From NCBI GenBank assembly GCA_016758965.1, contig JAEPRB010000046.1, positions 62,001-126,000 of the forward strand: a stretch of 64,000 nucleotides of DNA, in the 5' to 3' direction. Source of the stretch: Circinella minor. Its lineage: Eukaryota; Mucoromycota; Mucoromycetes; Mucorales; Lichtheimiaceae. Shown piece after piece: positions 13,060-28,694 of the stretch (positions within the stretch are counted from its first letter, which is position 1; each line of letters opens with the position of its first letter). A model generated the notes under the pieces. It searched no databases. It worked only from the letters and a program-made list of their open reading frames with translations, and had not been told where the DNA came from. The position numbers were made by a program, and so were the translations under genes.

Positions 13060-14121
13060 TGTGAGGGGCTTGAGAAGGGTGCTCCATTACTTTGTTTCTC
13101 TGTAACGTAATGACATTTTATCCTTAGATGTTACTATTTTTTTTTTCAATTTGAACATAAATAGTCTTTTCTTTTCTTTTCTCATTAAATTTTTACTGTT
13201 TTATTAAATGTGTCAGTTGATTTTATATTATAAATTTCAATATGCAACAATTGATTGTTTACATGTGCTCTAGAATGTGCTTCATGTTTAGATCACGTTC
13301 ATTTTTTTTTAGCTAGATTAAAAAGAATCCGGTACTACCAAATGGGGATTGTTGTTGAACTTGATTGTAATATATATTTAACAAAATTGGGTGGGCGTCG
13401 ATCGACTTTTTTTTTTTTCAATATTACCATTCTAACAACAACATTATTGTCAATTCAACATTAATAAAATACGTACTTTATTCAGAACGACATTTAATTA
13501 ATACAATTTATATCTTCAATAATGCTTTTTGTCATATACTATTAAAATAACTTGATATTTTAACTTAGAAAAGCAACCTATTAGTAGTAAATATTATACT
13601 TAGTTCTTCTACTTAATACCCTCGATCTTCTAATAAGCAAAAATATCTGTTCACTATAAAAATTCACGACTCGAATAAGATGGAAAGGATATCTCTAAAA
13701 ATTTACTACTACTACATTAAACAAAAATGTTATACCAATTAACAAATTATAGATAAGATAGAAATGATAGTAACTTTAATTTTGGCAATATATAAGTAAA
13801 ACTGATTTATAATTGTTGTATATTTCAATTTAATACTTTGATTTACTAATTTTTTTTTTCCATCAGCAATTGCGTCATTTTGATTTGTTATAAAGTTGAC
13901 AAGGTAAAAGGATGTCATTTTATATCTTTCAGGATCTTGTCTTGTTTTAAAATAGGTATTGTTATTTTATTTTCAACTGAAAAATAAAATAAATAGTTTG
14001 TTCTCAGCTCAAAGCATTTAAAGTGTTCCATTATGAATATGATACCTGGGAAACAGTATGGATGGTCCTCAAAATTAAATCGATATTAAAATAATTTAGA
14101 TTCTGATATGACTGTTAATAG
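12847..14121. other. Intergenic: NADH dehydrogenase promoter and AT-rich spacer
   Basis: The region contains an A33 run at 13025-13057, about 180 bp upstream of the NADH dehydrogenase start, followed by unremarkable AT-rich DNA. The 69-residue ORF at 13255-13464 has no coding character that I can see. Confidence 0.55.
13025..13057. repeat. A33 homopolymer
   Basis: An uninterrupted run of 33 A lies in the NADH dehydrogenase upstream region. It may exclude nucleosomes at the promoter (inference), or be a length-unstable site. Confidence 0.85.
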
Positions 14122-14425
14122 TTACAGCTTATCATCTTCTGGTTTTTTTTTTTCTTGATCTTTCTTTGCACCTTCTTCTTAAACTATTTTTTTTATAGCT
14201 TCAGTCATTCTCCTACAGTAGTTGATACGTTTTTTGATCTCACTGTCATTATAAACATTAAATAGTGTATATTTAAATATAACGCAAATAGAGGTTGATA
14301 AGATGATAGTCCTGTTTGTCAATTCTATTAAGACGAGTTTTTTATACTACTACTAAAGAGTCATCGAATGAATGTACCATGAAGACAATTTTTTATTCCA
14401 CATGAGTACCTGTAAATGTACTCGA
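14122..14425 (-). pseudogene. Decayed coding relic, C-terminal part of an unknown protein
   Basis: On the minus strand a protein-like reading can be followed through two stops and one frame change. It begins SSTFTGTHVE, continues KIVFMVHSFDDSLVVV and TRLNRIDKQDYHLINLYLRY, then shifts frame to NVYNDSEIKKRINYCRRMTE. It ends in a Lys/Glu-rich tail that closes EDDKL and a stop, across another stop and an A-run slip. The amphipathic, charged composition differs from the random translations around it. The style recalls multi-copy uncharacterised Mucoromycota proteins, but this is my impression only. It lies 3' of the adenylation-domain gene on the same strand. Confidence 0.45.
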
Positions 14426-14598
14426 TACAATTATTTTGATCAAGATATAAGAAAATATATTAAACATCATGTACAGCAAAATGCTTATTTTGCAGTAAAA
14501 TAATTGAAACATATATTAATACGTAAAAGGATATAAAAAGGGAAAATAAAGTTAGAAAAATAAAATGACTTATTTAAAAGTTGTAAGAAATGTAGACC

Positions 14599-14625
<27 letters not shown>
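14599..14625. repeat. A27 homopolymer
   Basis: A run of 27 A (T in the transcript of the neighbouring minus-strand gene) lies about 95 bp beyond the stop codon of the adenylation-domain gene. Confidence 0.8.
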
Positions 14626-14630
<5 letters not shown>

Positions 14631-14717
14631 CAAATGTATATGAAAAGACAACTGTTGATCTAATATTTTCCATATATTATTAATTACATAATGTAATCTC
14701 GTAACTGAAACAGTTAT

Positions 14718-16919
14718 TTATAACGTTTTATTGTACATTTGTTCAATCTCTTGATGAAATTCATCCATTGCTTGACTACGATTAACCGTTCCTTTTCCTG
14801 TTAGTGGTAAATGTTTGTTAAAAGGTAATATATATACCATGTCGGGTACATGAATGACATTGTGCTTTGACAGAAGCTTATTAGATCGATGGACAGCATT
14901 GTATACTAAGGAATAGATAATGGTGTTATTAATAAAATATTGTTTATATTCATATAATATATAAACTTTCAAATTAATTCAATAGACATACTACCTTTAG
15001 TGACCATTTCTTCTAATGTAGAACACTTGTTGATTGTTTTATTATTAGTGAGTTCAACTAAAACTGCAGTATGCCTTCTGTTTTTTCCAATCAATATACA
15101 CTTTTCAATTATAGGTTCATTGTACATTTCATATTCTATGAGTATCGGATTCGTTCCGTTATATTCATCTTTCCTATTTACAGTATAAATACATATATTA
15201 CATTAATCTCTAGAGAGCTCTGAATTGTATTATTGCTATCTATACTGTATTAGTAGTATAGACATTTACATTATAAATATATCATTCATTCTTCCAAAAT
15301 GTGTCCACCAGTAATCACCAGATTCATCTGTATCTTTCCTAAACAAGTCTTTGGTATCCATATCACCATTGGGTCGATTAGCAGCATGACTAGCAAGCCC
15401 AGCGTGTGTATTACGAATGACAAGATGATAAAATTCGTTATCAATATTATTATTGAGTGGTTCAAATAATAAATAGTTCATATGGGCACTTGAAAACTTG
15501 ATACTATTCCACTTTTGTTTATACTCGTTCAAGCAGAGGTTGTTATATACACTAATACCTCCGGTTTCTAAATTATTATATAAATAAATAAAAAACTGAT
15601 TAGAGAGTACAACAATAAACTGATTATATTATGTATATAATTACAAACAAAAAAAAAAAAGAACAAACCTGCTAGTCCATATATTGCTCGCACATTTAAC
15701 CCTTTTGATTGAAGAAAATTACCAACCCACAATCGAAGCGGAGCACCAGCAAACAAACATATTTTGATTGATTTAAAGACATTATCAATTACTAATTGTT
15801 CATCTAAAGAAATCCCTTTCTCTTCTTTTTCTAAAAGGTATATGGCTAATTTCTCGAGGACAGTTGGTGGGCCAAACATGATAGAGGGCTTACACATTTC
15901 TGCAGCAGTAATAATTTCATGTACTGTAGGTAATGAACTCTGATAAAACACAATGATACTGGCACCGGCAAATATGCAGGCAAATAATTTGGCTACATGT
16001 ATAAATAATCATAATTGTGTATTATTATAAGTTATCAAAAGAAATTTAACTACTACATAAATATTAAAGATAACTTTTATAAACACGTCATTGATATTAT
16101 CAATATAAAATAATAATTGATACAATACATACTGATAATAGATCCTACATTTATATTTGATGTGAACAAAACAACATCGTTGGATTTCAACCATCGTTTT
16201 TCTTCTCCATCACTTTCTTGCTGTTGTTGTTGAATTGGACTCACCATTGTTTCCATCATACTATATAAAAATTGTTGAGCAGTACGACGAATAATTTTTG
16301 GATATTTGCCTGTGGAACCACCAGATAATTCAAAGTACTCAATACTATTGTTGTGATGGCTCATATTTTCTATTTGGTGTTGTTGTGTTGGTTCACTGGT
16401 TAAGATAACAAGTTGATTAATATCGAAATCATCCCAAATTTTAACTCCAATCGCAGACTGATCTTCTTCCTTGCTTTTTTTCACTTGGTGTAATATTTCA
16501 ATTGCTTTGAATGCCTCTTCACGATATATCTTGGAAGCAATTATATAAGTGGCATTGCTTTGTTCAAGAAGATGAGCAATTAATTCTTTATTATAGCAGT
16601 CTCGAATGGGAAGATATGCTACACCAAGCTTCAGAATAGTAAAAAATGCAAGTATGGATTGTAATGAGTTGTCTATAAGAGTAACTATGCATTGTGGTTG
16701 TTGTTGTCCGGGAACAAATGATGATGGTGGGATGGTTTTTTTCCATTCTTTTGCCACGTAGTCAGTAATCTTGTCGACTTGATTATATGTTAATGTTTTA
16801 ATTTTGGGTTTTGAACTTGATTCTGAATGATAATAATAGCGAACAAGTGTTCTGTTCTTATGGTATTCAGCATGTAATTTGAAAGCTTGAAGAAGTGAAT
16901 CATATTCTGTATATGACAT
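14718..16919 (-). CDS. Stand-alone adenylation-domain (ANL superfamily) acyl/aryl-CoA ligase-like protein
   Basis: Five exons (16919-16133, 15992-15669, 15567-15270, 15173-14995, 14905-14718) give 591 residues. The fold is that of an AMP-forming enzyme. The phosphate-binding A3 motif is SGGSTGKYPK near residue 196. A5 is YGLAGETGG, split by an intron. The A7/A8 hinge reads GDYWWTHFGRMNDIFIM, with the conserved Arg present but ND where DD is usual. The C-terminal lysine lies in LTGKGTVNR. This C-terminus is like that of fungal adenylate-forming reductases, but no carrier or reductase domain follows, so the protein would act as a free-standing activating enzyme. No N-terminal targeting signal or peroxisomal SKL is seen (it ends MYNKTL). 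No biosynthetic neighbours surround it, so the substrate cannot be guessed. It is divergently arranged with ATP16. Confidence 0.85.
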
Positions 16920-17066
16920 TTTGGTGGGATCCTTATATTTATGTTGTTTTATAATATTTAGATAGTCTTGATCTTTGATCTATGTATAACGGGAAAATAA
17001 ATTTCTGTTACTGTAAGTTACAGCGACAAGGATATTGTTGTTGATGTACGTAGGGTGAAAGCTAAG

Positions 17067-17092
17067 AAGAGAGAGAAGAGAGAGAGAGAGAG
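17067..17092. repeat. (GA)n tract in 5' flank
   Basis: An interrupted GA repeat lies about 150 bp upstream of the adenylation-domain gene start. It is the only long GA/CT tract I found outside a predicted intron. Confidence 0.75.
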
Positions 17093-17964
17093 AATGAAAC
17101 CGAAAATTTACAAGCGAATGAAAGTTTGCTCGGCATAGACTTTTTTTTTTTTCTTTTTACTTGCTCCCTACATATCTGTTAATATAATTTATCATCACCT
17201 TCGTTCTATAACTATTATTAGATAGTGTTTAGTGAATGAGGCTTAGAATTTATTATAAATAGACCTTGTATATGTATTATGGTTTGATACTTATTTAGTA
17301 ACTACTTTAATCAACATACCATTTAAAGAGATTCTGGTCAACTACCACATGAATCCTACCTGTAAACACTCTTGAATATCTTCTTCAGATTAACATAATA
17401 ATAGGATATTTTTTACAATAAAGCATTAAACGAATTTTATTATGGAAAATGTAATATTGTTGTTATAGGTCACACAGCATGAAACAATGCTAATATTTTA
17501 AATAAAAAAAAACATTTCATGCATAATTGTAAAAATCAGATGCTTCCCATTAATGACTGAGATCCACAAAACTAGTATAGAGAATTTAAAAATAATGATG
17601 TTGAGAAAAAAGTAATATTTATTATACTTTCTAGATATAATCAGCTTTCTAACACATATATAAATGCATTATATTGAAAGATATAAATCCTAAATTTTAT
17701 CTGTACGTACATGATATTCATTTAATCGAGTTTTTATATGAAATAAGATTACAAAACTTTTAACTTGTATAATAAGTAGTAATTATATTATCGATAGTTG
17801 TTGTAAAACTAGTGTTTACTATTGCTATTCATTAAATTCAATAAATTTTATTTTTGGTTGATAGCTTTAAAGGATTTTCGTTATTAACTGTTACATTTCT
17901 TCAACTTATTTCGGGACTAGTAAAAAATATATTCAAGCCCGGACCGCAAAAAAAAAAAAAATTG

Positions 17965-17979
17965 TGACGTCTGACGTCA
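17965..17979. promoter_or_regulatory. Tandem TGACGT / TGACGTCA (ATF/CREB-type) sites upstream of ATP16
   Basis: TGACGT at 17965-17970 is followed by the full palindrome TGACGTCA at 17972-17979, about 110 bp upstream of the ATP16 start codon. TGACGTCA is the consensus site of ATF/CREB bZIP factors. A role in ATP16 expression is inferred from position. Confidence 0.5.
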
Positions 17980-18090
17980 ACAACCCTAGAAGCTTAGCGG
18001 GGGTAAGGATATGGCCTGGCAACTAAACGGTTCACAAAAAATTTCAAAAACCATTTTTTCTAAACTTGTTTTTTCGTCCCTCTCAAAACC

Positions 18091-19041
18091 ATGAACGTTT
18101 TCGCTCGCTCTGCTCGCGCCGCCATTCGACCTGCCTTGGGTAATTAGTTTTTTTTTTTATTAATTATATTATTCAACAATACAAGAAAACGAAATTTTCT
18201 TTTTTTCGTGAAATCTACGAAAAGAAATTGGAAAAAAAAAAGAAAGGGAAAAAAAAAAACAAAAACAAAAACAAACTCGAGTACGAATTCTTAACGTTAT
18301 ATTATATTATTATTATTATAGCTAGAAGCTATGCCACTGAAGCCCCTGTTGCTGATAAGCTTCGTTTGACCTTTGTCTTGCCTCACAAGGCTCTTTACAA
18401 GTCAACTGATGTTCAACAAGTTAACTTGGCTGCCACTTCTGGTGACATGGGTATCCTTGCCAACCACGTTCCTACCATTGAACAATTGAACCCTGGTATT
18501 GTTGAAGTCATCGAATCTGGTGATGTCACCAAGAAGTTCTTTGGTAAGTTTTATTTAAATTAAAGGAGAGAAGAAATAAATGTGTGTTTGAACAATTTGG
18601 GTATTATATCTGATGAGAACGAGGAACATTCCCCATAATTATACAAAAAACTAAAAATATTTTTTTTTTTTTTTTGCATCACGTAATTATTTTAGTCTCG
18701 GGTGGTTTTGCTATCATCAACCCTGACTCTACCTTGAACATTAACGCTGTTGAAGCTGCTGCTTTGGACGAAATTTCCCCTGAGGTAAACTAATTTTTTT
18801 TTTTAAAAAAAAAAACGCGTTTATAATAAAACATCAATAGACATAAAAGGATGTGGTAGGAATAAAAACAATTGATTAATGACTTATATATAAATATTTT
18901 ATTATACTATAATAGAATGTCCAAACTGCTCTTGCTGAAGCACAAAAGATTGCTGAAGGTGCTGGTTCTGATGCTGAAAAGGCTGCTGCTAAGGTCGAAG
19001 TCGAAGTTTACGAAGCCATTCAATCTGCCTTGTCCAAATAA
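18091..19041 (+). CDS. ATP16: Mitochondrial F1-ATP synthase delta subunit
   Basis: Four exons (18091-18139, 18322-18543, 18696-18784, 18916-19041) give 161 residues, the usual family length. The presequence is MNVFARSARAAIRPALARSY, rich in Arg and Ala, with cleavage likely near SYA. The mature part has the beta-sandwich signature of the delta/epsilon family: LRLTFVLPHKALYKS, then LAATSGDMGILANHVPTIEQ, which corresponds to the conserved GxxGILxxHxP motif. VSGGFAIINPDSTLNI follows. The end is a helical hairpin (LAEAQKIAEGAGSDAEKAAA ... SALSK). The subunit sits in the rotor central stalk at the gamma/c-ring junction, in the matrix. Codon use is more GC-rich than in neighbours, as expected for a highly expressed gene. 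All introns have GT..AG ends. The gene is convergent with coatomer beta. Confidence 0.97.
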
Positions 19042-19484
19042 ACATGTTTTTTAACACCTTCCATTTGAAAACAAACAACAACAAAAAATCGCATATATAA
19101 ACAAAAAACCAAAAAGATCCATTATTAATAAAACATAACCAACACGGGTTGTAACTTGTTGTAGAGCGACAAAGATTATATATGTGTGTGAGAGGGGGGA
19201 AGATTGTTATTGGCAACGTTTGAGTATAAGAGAAAAGGAATATGAGTTTTATATATCATTAAACAAATAAAAAAAAAGTGTAGTAACAGGGTGAAGATCT
19301 ATATCTGACAGTTCATTATTAAAAAAATATAACAAGCTCCTCGGGAATCATTTTAGTTTTAATAACTAAAATATATCCAAATTCGAACCGACAGATAAAA
19401 AAGAAAAAAGAGAAGAACAACATAATTTAAACAGAAAAAAAGAAATATAGTATATATTTTTATTATTATTATTATTATGTTTTT
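19042..19484. terminator. Shared 3' region of ATP16 and coatomer beta (tail-to-tail)
   Basis: The two convergent genes leave 443 bp for both 3' UTRs. AATAAA-like signals are present on the plus strand (about 19126 and 19266), so 3' ends may overlap. No other gene was found. Confidence 0.45.
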
Positions 19485-20612
19485 TTAAGCAGCTGCTTTT
19501 TGTGCCAAAGTAATTTTATCACCTAAAATAAAACATAAAATTAGTATATTGCAAGATATAATAGTATTTATATATTTTTACCTAAACTCAATGCAATGCC
19601 TTGTGTCTTGCTACGAATACGAATATGACCAGCAATAGGACCTTCACCTGGCTTTTCAATCGACAAATTGGCTAAAGCATCTTCACCAAAAATACTTCGT
19701 GCGTACATGTTGGCTGAAAGGAATCCACAATCACCTTCAAGTTGTTTTTCTGGAGTCAAACAACTCATATTGGTCGAATCCATGATATGTTTAAGATATA
19801 CACGCAAGTCGGAAATATTAGTGTTAACATTAACCTTATTTTCCCATTCAAACTCGCTCCACATGTTACGGAATTGTGTCTCAGTACAATAGGCAGGGTT
19901 AATATAATCCATAATATCAATGTGGATATCGTTCAATACAACTACAGAGCTGTTTTCATTGGCTGTGTTAGAATCATAGACAATGTTACCGAAAATAACA
20001 CCTGTTTCAGTTGAAGACACCTTGATAGGTGCTTTGACAGTTAAGAACGAGTGTGGGGCCAAATTGTGAGTAACAGGTCGATCGACTAATTTCAAATCAC
20101 CCAAAGTGGCAAATTCCACAGTGAGATTTTGTAAGGTTTCGGCGGTTTGATTGACAATCAAAACGTCTATTATTATAATATGTTGTTAGTCTATTTCCCT
20201 TTTTTTATGAGGTTTTTAAATAGAGAGAGAGAGAGAGAAAGAGAGAGTAACGTACCCATCAAGATATCATATTGGTGTACATTAACAACAGCTTCAGCGT
20301 ATACAGAATCTGAGAAACCAGTAAGCTGGACAATGCGACTTAACTTTGACATCAAGTCATCTTTAGCATCCAAGGTACCTGTTGCACGTACCAAATCTTG
20401 TTCATACTATACAAAGTGGATAAAGATTAGTAAAATAATCCAGATGCCTTTTTTTTAAATCTAAAAAGTGAAAAGTGTTAGTTTTTTTTTTTACCTCATC
20501 CACGCCTGTGTCATTTGTCTTTTTAGAGAATTGTCTAAATACAATAGCATCATCCACTTGTACTTCAACTGCTTTGTCTTTTTCTTTTTCAGCTGCTGCT
20601 CGTTTCTATAAG

Positions 20613-20643
<31 letters not shown>

Positions 20644-23359
20644 GAGTATTCCTAACCTCATTTCATTTTTGCACTACTCAGAGTACTACGATTAATTTAA
20701 ATTTATTATTATTAATGTTATTTACCTCTTCTGCTTGAATTTGTTTGGCAAATGCGTTACGACTATCTTCAAGATATACCTTATCGATAATCTTTTCATG
20801 TTGACGATTACCAACAACACGAATATCTTGCATAATACGATCATATGAATCTTCATCGATATTATGAGTGACAAATTGACTTTGACCAACACGAATAATG
20901 CTTGTCATGATCAACATAGCTTCTGCACGACGTGCATTGACAGCGGCAGCATCTGATACAAGAGTACTATATCGCAAAGCCAATTTGGTTAAAGTGGTAG
21001 ACAATACAGTACCCAAGAAATAATCACCATTAACCAATAACAAAGCTAAATTATAATAATACATAGTAGTGTTATTAGTTTAATTTATCCTTCTAGTTGT
21101 TTATATAAATATTATTATATCCATAAGAAGAAAAAGATAATTACCTCTAAGAGGGGGTTTAGATGCTGATTTGACAGCATCAAGTTTGGCACTTGAAGAG
21201 GGTTGAACAGTATAACTACTTTCTGTAGCATAAGTACCATCTGGCAAAATACGTCTTGGAGCAGCATTACCCGATGGCACGGACTTTGTATTGTTTTCTT
21301 CCTTCTTTTCATTTTCTTGTTGTTCTTCATCTTCGGCTGATTCCAACAATCGTTGTTCGGAAGCCAAAATAGGAATCTCACCAAGAGCCGAACGAATTTG
21401 TTGCCATGCTTCATCAATTTCTTGAGCATCTTGACAATATTCACCAATAATCCAAAGTGCACCACGGAATACCTTGCCAGATTTCATATCCATAAATGTT
21501 TCCAACAATTTGTCCAAAACGGAACGACGTAAGCTTGGGAATTTTTCCATGACTTCACGAACAAAAGAAACGACATCCACAGCAGAAGGATTGTTGGAAT
21601 CGCCCAAGAACTCCATCAAAACATGAACAACATTAGCTGCAACTTCTGAGAATTTAACAGCACATGAATGGATGGACTGGATTAATAATTGACGATATTC
21701 GGTATTCTTTTCGTATTCTTGATCGTGGGTCTTGACCAATTCCTTTTTAAGGAAGAGGATAACTTCTTGTACGTTGCGAGAAGAGACCAAGGACATGGCA
21801 ATACGTAAAGCCTTGCGACGAACATCAATATCAGGACTAGAAAGAACACGTAAAATATCCATAACGAGATCATCCAACATACGATCTTGTTTAGAAAGTA
21901 AATTATCCAAACGATCCAAAACAATTAACTTGACATTGTTGTCACTTTCCTTGACAACCAAATCGATATAACATGTGGCAGCAGCTGTATGATAAAAATT
22001 GAATAATAAATAAATGATTCATTTTTTTTATTAAACCCCTAATAAATATCTACACACCTCCACTTCCACTTCCAATTATTTTCTTTATAAAAAAAATTCT
22101 TACCCTTGACAGCAGCTGGATTGGAAGTGAGTACCATGAGAATATTGGCAGCTTCATATTTAACAGAATGCGAAGCAGCAGTCAATAATTCAGAAACACA
22201 ACGAATATAAGCACCCTAATATATTGGATCATAAAATACATTATTACATTCACCTTCGATTACGAATATATATATAGAAGATAATAAAACAAATACAATG
22301 ACAAACCTTGTTGACACTATTAGCCTTGCTATCTTTGCGAATCAATTCGAGAACAGCAAGTTGAAGTAATTCATCAAATTGAGGAACCAATGGGAATACT
22401 TGTAACAAATATTCAACAGCCAAAGGTCGATCAATATTACATAATACAACAAAGGCATTACGACGACATGACATGTCAGCTTCCTATAAAAAATGAAAAA
22501 AAAACAATATATAGTTTAGTTATAAATATTCCTATTTATACTATATATACATATCTATCCATTTAATTACTTACACCAGCCAAAAAGTTTTGGATCACTT
22601 CTGGTGCATCAGGGAACAAAAAGTCAAAATGACGATAAATCGATCCAATAGCAAATACTGCATTTTTACGAACATATGAATGACGATGTTCCTATAAAAT
22701 GATTTTTTTTCTGTTAGTTACATTCGTATAAAAAGAAGTAAGTTTTTATATTGATATATCTTATATTCTTTCATCCAATAATTTCATTTTTGTTTTGTTA
22801 TCTTGTTCTTTTATTATTATTATTATTTACCAAACAAGCTCTAACAGAAGCGATCAATGGTTCTAAAACTTCAGCTTCACGAATCTTGCACAAAAATCGA
22901 AGTGTAGCACCACGTATATATTCATTTGGATGTTGTAAATCGTTTCTTAACGCGTTACTATAGAATTTTATTATTATCATTATTATTATTATTATTGTTG
23001 TTGCTGATATCTCATAATGAAACATATATATATATATTATATTAAAAATAACTTTACCACACAAGAATAAACTCTTCCTTAAGTTTTCCATCAGGTTTGG
23101 TCTTTGGACAAATTTCCCAATAAAAATGCAACAGCTTTTTAAGCTGTTTATTCTTGGATGGTAAAACAAAACGAATCACATGAAGCAAAAGCTTTTCCAT
23201 AGGATCCCCGTTCAACATGATGATGAGTAACTTTTGCATGGTTTGAATACGAACTTCATCGGATCCTTTTTCGAGAGCTCGTTGAAAATCTTGCAAAGTA
23301 GGTTGTTCAGTCGCGTCATCTTGATGGACCAAAGTGTAACAAAGGTCTGTGGTTGCCAT
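19485..23359 (-). CDS. SEC26: Coatomer subunit beta (beta-COP)
   Basis: About eleven exons give roughly 950 residues, the family length. Beta-COP is the large scaffold of the COPI F-subcomplex and coats Golgi-derived retrograde vesicles. The N-terminus [15 protein letters not shown] and the HEAT-repeat stretches ([60 protein letters not shown]) are nearly canonical. The acidic linker ([15 protein letters not shown]) precedes the C-terminal appendage region, which includes the [15 protein letters not shown] beta-sandwich and [18 protein letters not shown] (read as [20 protein letters not shown]). It ends [18 protein letters not shown] plus [10 protein letters not shown]. The last intron splits the Gly codon of SLGD. 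One intron (near 20222-20247) holds a GA repeat. The start at 23359 is the first ATG and fits the family. It is divergent from the zinc-knuckle ORF. Confidence 0.97.
20222..20247. repeat. (GA)n microsatellite in coatomer beta intron
   Basis: This GA tract (CT in the transcript) lies just inside the donor side of a coatomer beta intron. Its orientation is opposite to most of the other intronic tracts. Confidence 0.85.
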
Positions 23360-23945
23360 GATGTTATAATAAGTGTTGGTTATTGATAGGTTGAATGATT
23401 ATGGTATTTTGTAGAGTTTTTAACTGTTTATATATATATGTATATTTCGCTATTAATGTTTAGCGAATGTATTGTTGAATATATATAATTTTTTTTTCGT
23501 GTTTCTGCGTTCAAAACTTAAGGGAGTGTAATATAGAAAAACCGAATTGCCCTTGTAACAACGACGATGAAAGGAACACGTTGAACAAGCGAGTTGGACC
23601 TCTATTTCTCTACTCCACGCAACATAATTGGGCGGGATATAAATCTTAGTCAATTGCTTTTGTTCCATTCTTATTCACAGAAAAAAAAAAAAAAAGAGAG
23701 AGATTATATCATGCATTAAATATATCTCAAAAGCTTGGTTACTTGTTAATGAATCACGTACATACTTTTCATATTATTTAAATATTCTCTCTAAATATTC
23801 TAATAATTGATCCCACCATTTTTGGAATAACACCTTTTTTTTTTTTTATCTTATTCAACTTTTTTTCTCTCACTCACTGTCTTCAATAAACAACAATACA
23901 GGCACCTTTTATTTCTCTTTCTTCATAGTTCATTTAAAAAGAGTA
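23360..23945. promoter_or_regulatory. Divergent promoter region, coatomer beta / zinc-knuckle ORF
   Basis: The 586-bp spacer has a TATATATA stretch near 23430 on the coatomer side and a pyrimidine-rich leader just before 23946. A minus-strand ORF inside it (23453-23668) has no family features and was rejected. Confidence 0.5.
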
Positions 23946-24677
23946 ATGTCCCTTCCTGGTGTTAATAATTCTTTTTATATTCCTCGCTGGCAATTATCAA
24001 AAAGTTGTGAATCTTTATTATTCAACTTTGGAGATCAAGTAGAGCTGAAACGAGCTTATAACTATATTTGGAGTCAGTTTGGTGGTAAACAATTCACAAG
24101 TGCTATTCGATCTGTTAATTATCATGAAAACAGTAACAACGAAAACAGCAATCCAACCATTTTAGAAGTAGTATTTACTAATGATAAAATTTTCAATAAA
24201 GCAGTAAAACGTGGAATTCGTTACGACAATCGTGTCATTTTACCATTATTGAACATTCGTTCAGACGTGATTTATATTGCTTATCCAATATTTGATTTGC
24301 CGTTAGATAGACAACAAGAAGTTAAAGAAATGTTGTTTGATGAATTTAATGAACAGGATGATGATATTCAGGGAGGACCCCAAAGTAGCGATAATTATTA
24401 TGACTCAAATGATACCAACAGTTATGACTCGGATAATTTGGATGAAGAAGAAAAACAAGGAGTGGTAGATGTGGTACTTGATACAGATGATGTTTCAGGC
24501 TTATATAATGGAACAGCAACAGTGATTGTTCGAAGGATCTTACCACCCTTTTTATCAATAACACAACTTATGGATCAACAACGTCATCGACATTTATTAT
24601 CAACTGATGTTCGCGTCTACCATCTATATTGTACTACTTGTCGAACGTTGGATAAGCATCACGATGGAAATTGTTAA
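23946..24677 (+). CDS. Uncharacterised intronless protein with zinc-knuckle-like C-terminus (possible gag-derived gene)
   Basis: A single 243-residue ORF without introns stands among intron-rich genes. The N-terminal half (PRWQLSKSCESLLFNFGDQV; YIWSQFGGKQFTSAIRSVNY; IRYDNRVILPLLNIRSDVIY) reads like a small alpha/beta, RRM-like fold. A middle region is acidic, with Asp/Ser/Asn/Tyr runs. After GTATVIVRRILPPFLSIT the C-terminus ends with CTTCRTLDKHHDGNC. That has the spacing C-x2-C-x5-H-x4-C, one residue longer than the CCHC zinc knuckle (C-x2-C-x4-H-x4-C) of retroelement gag proteins. An RRM-like part plus a terminal knuckle fits a gag-like or LINE ORF1-like origin, but no reverse transcriptase lies nearby. 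The undamaged frame and its own upstream region suggest a living gene. I do not recognise a named family. Confidence 0.6.
   Translation: MSLPGVNNSFYIPRWQLSKSCESLLFNFGDQVELKRAYNYIWSQFGGKQFTSAIRSVNYHENSNNENSNPTILEVVFTNDKIFNKAVKRGIRYDNRVILPLLNIRSDVIYIAYPIFDLPLDRQQEVKEMLFDEFNEQDDDIQGGPQSSDNYYDSNDTNSYDSDNLDEEEKQGVVDVVLDTDDVSGLYNGTATVIVRRILPPFLSITQLMDQQRHRHLLSTDVRVYHLYCTTCRTLDKHHDGNC

Positions 24678-28694
<4,017 letters not shown>

Larger units (their letters stand above)
16920..18090. promoter_or_regulatory. Divergent promoter region between adenylation-domain gene and ATP16
   Basis: This 1.17-kb spacer serves two divergent genes. It contains a GA-rich tract (about 17067-17092) near the adenylation-domain gene, a TGTACGTACA palindrome at 17702-17711, and a GC-richer block next to ATP16 with two TGACGT elements. 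No gene was seen in it. Confidence 0.6.
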
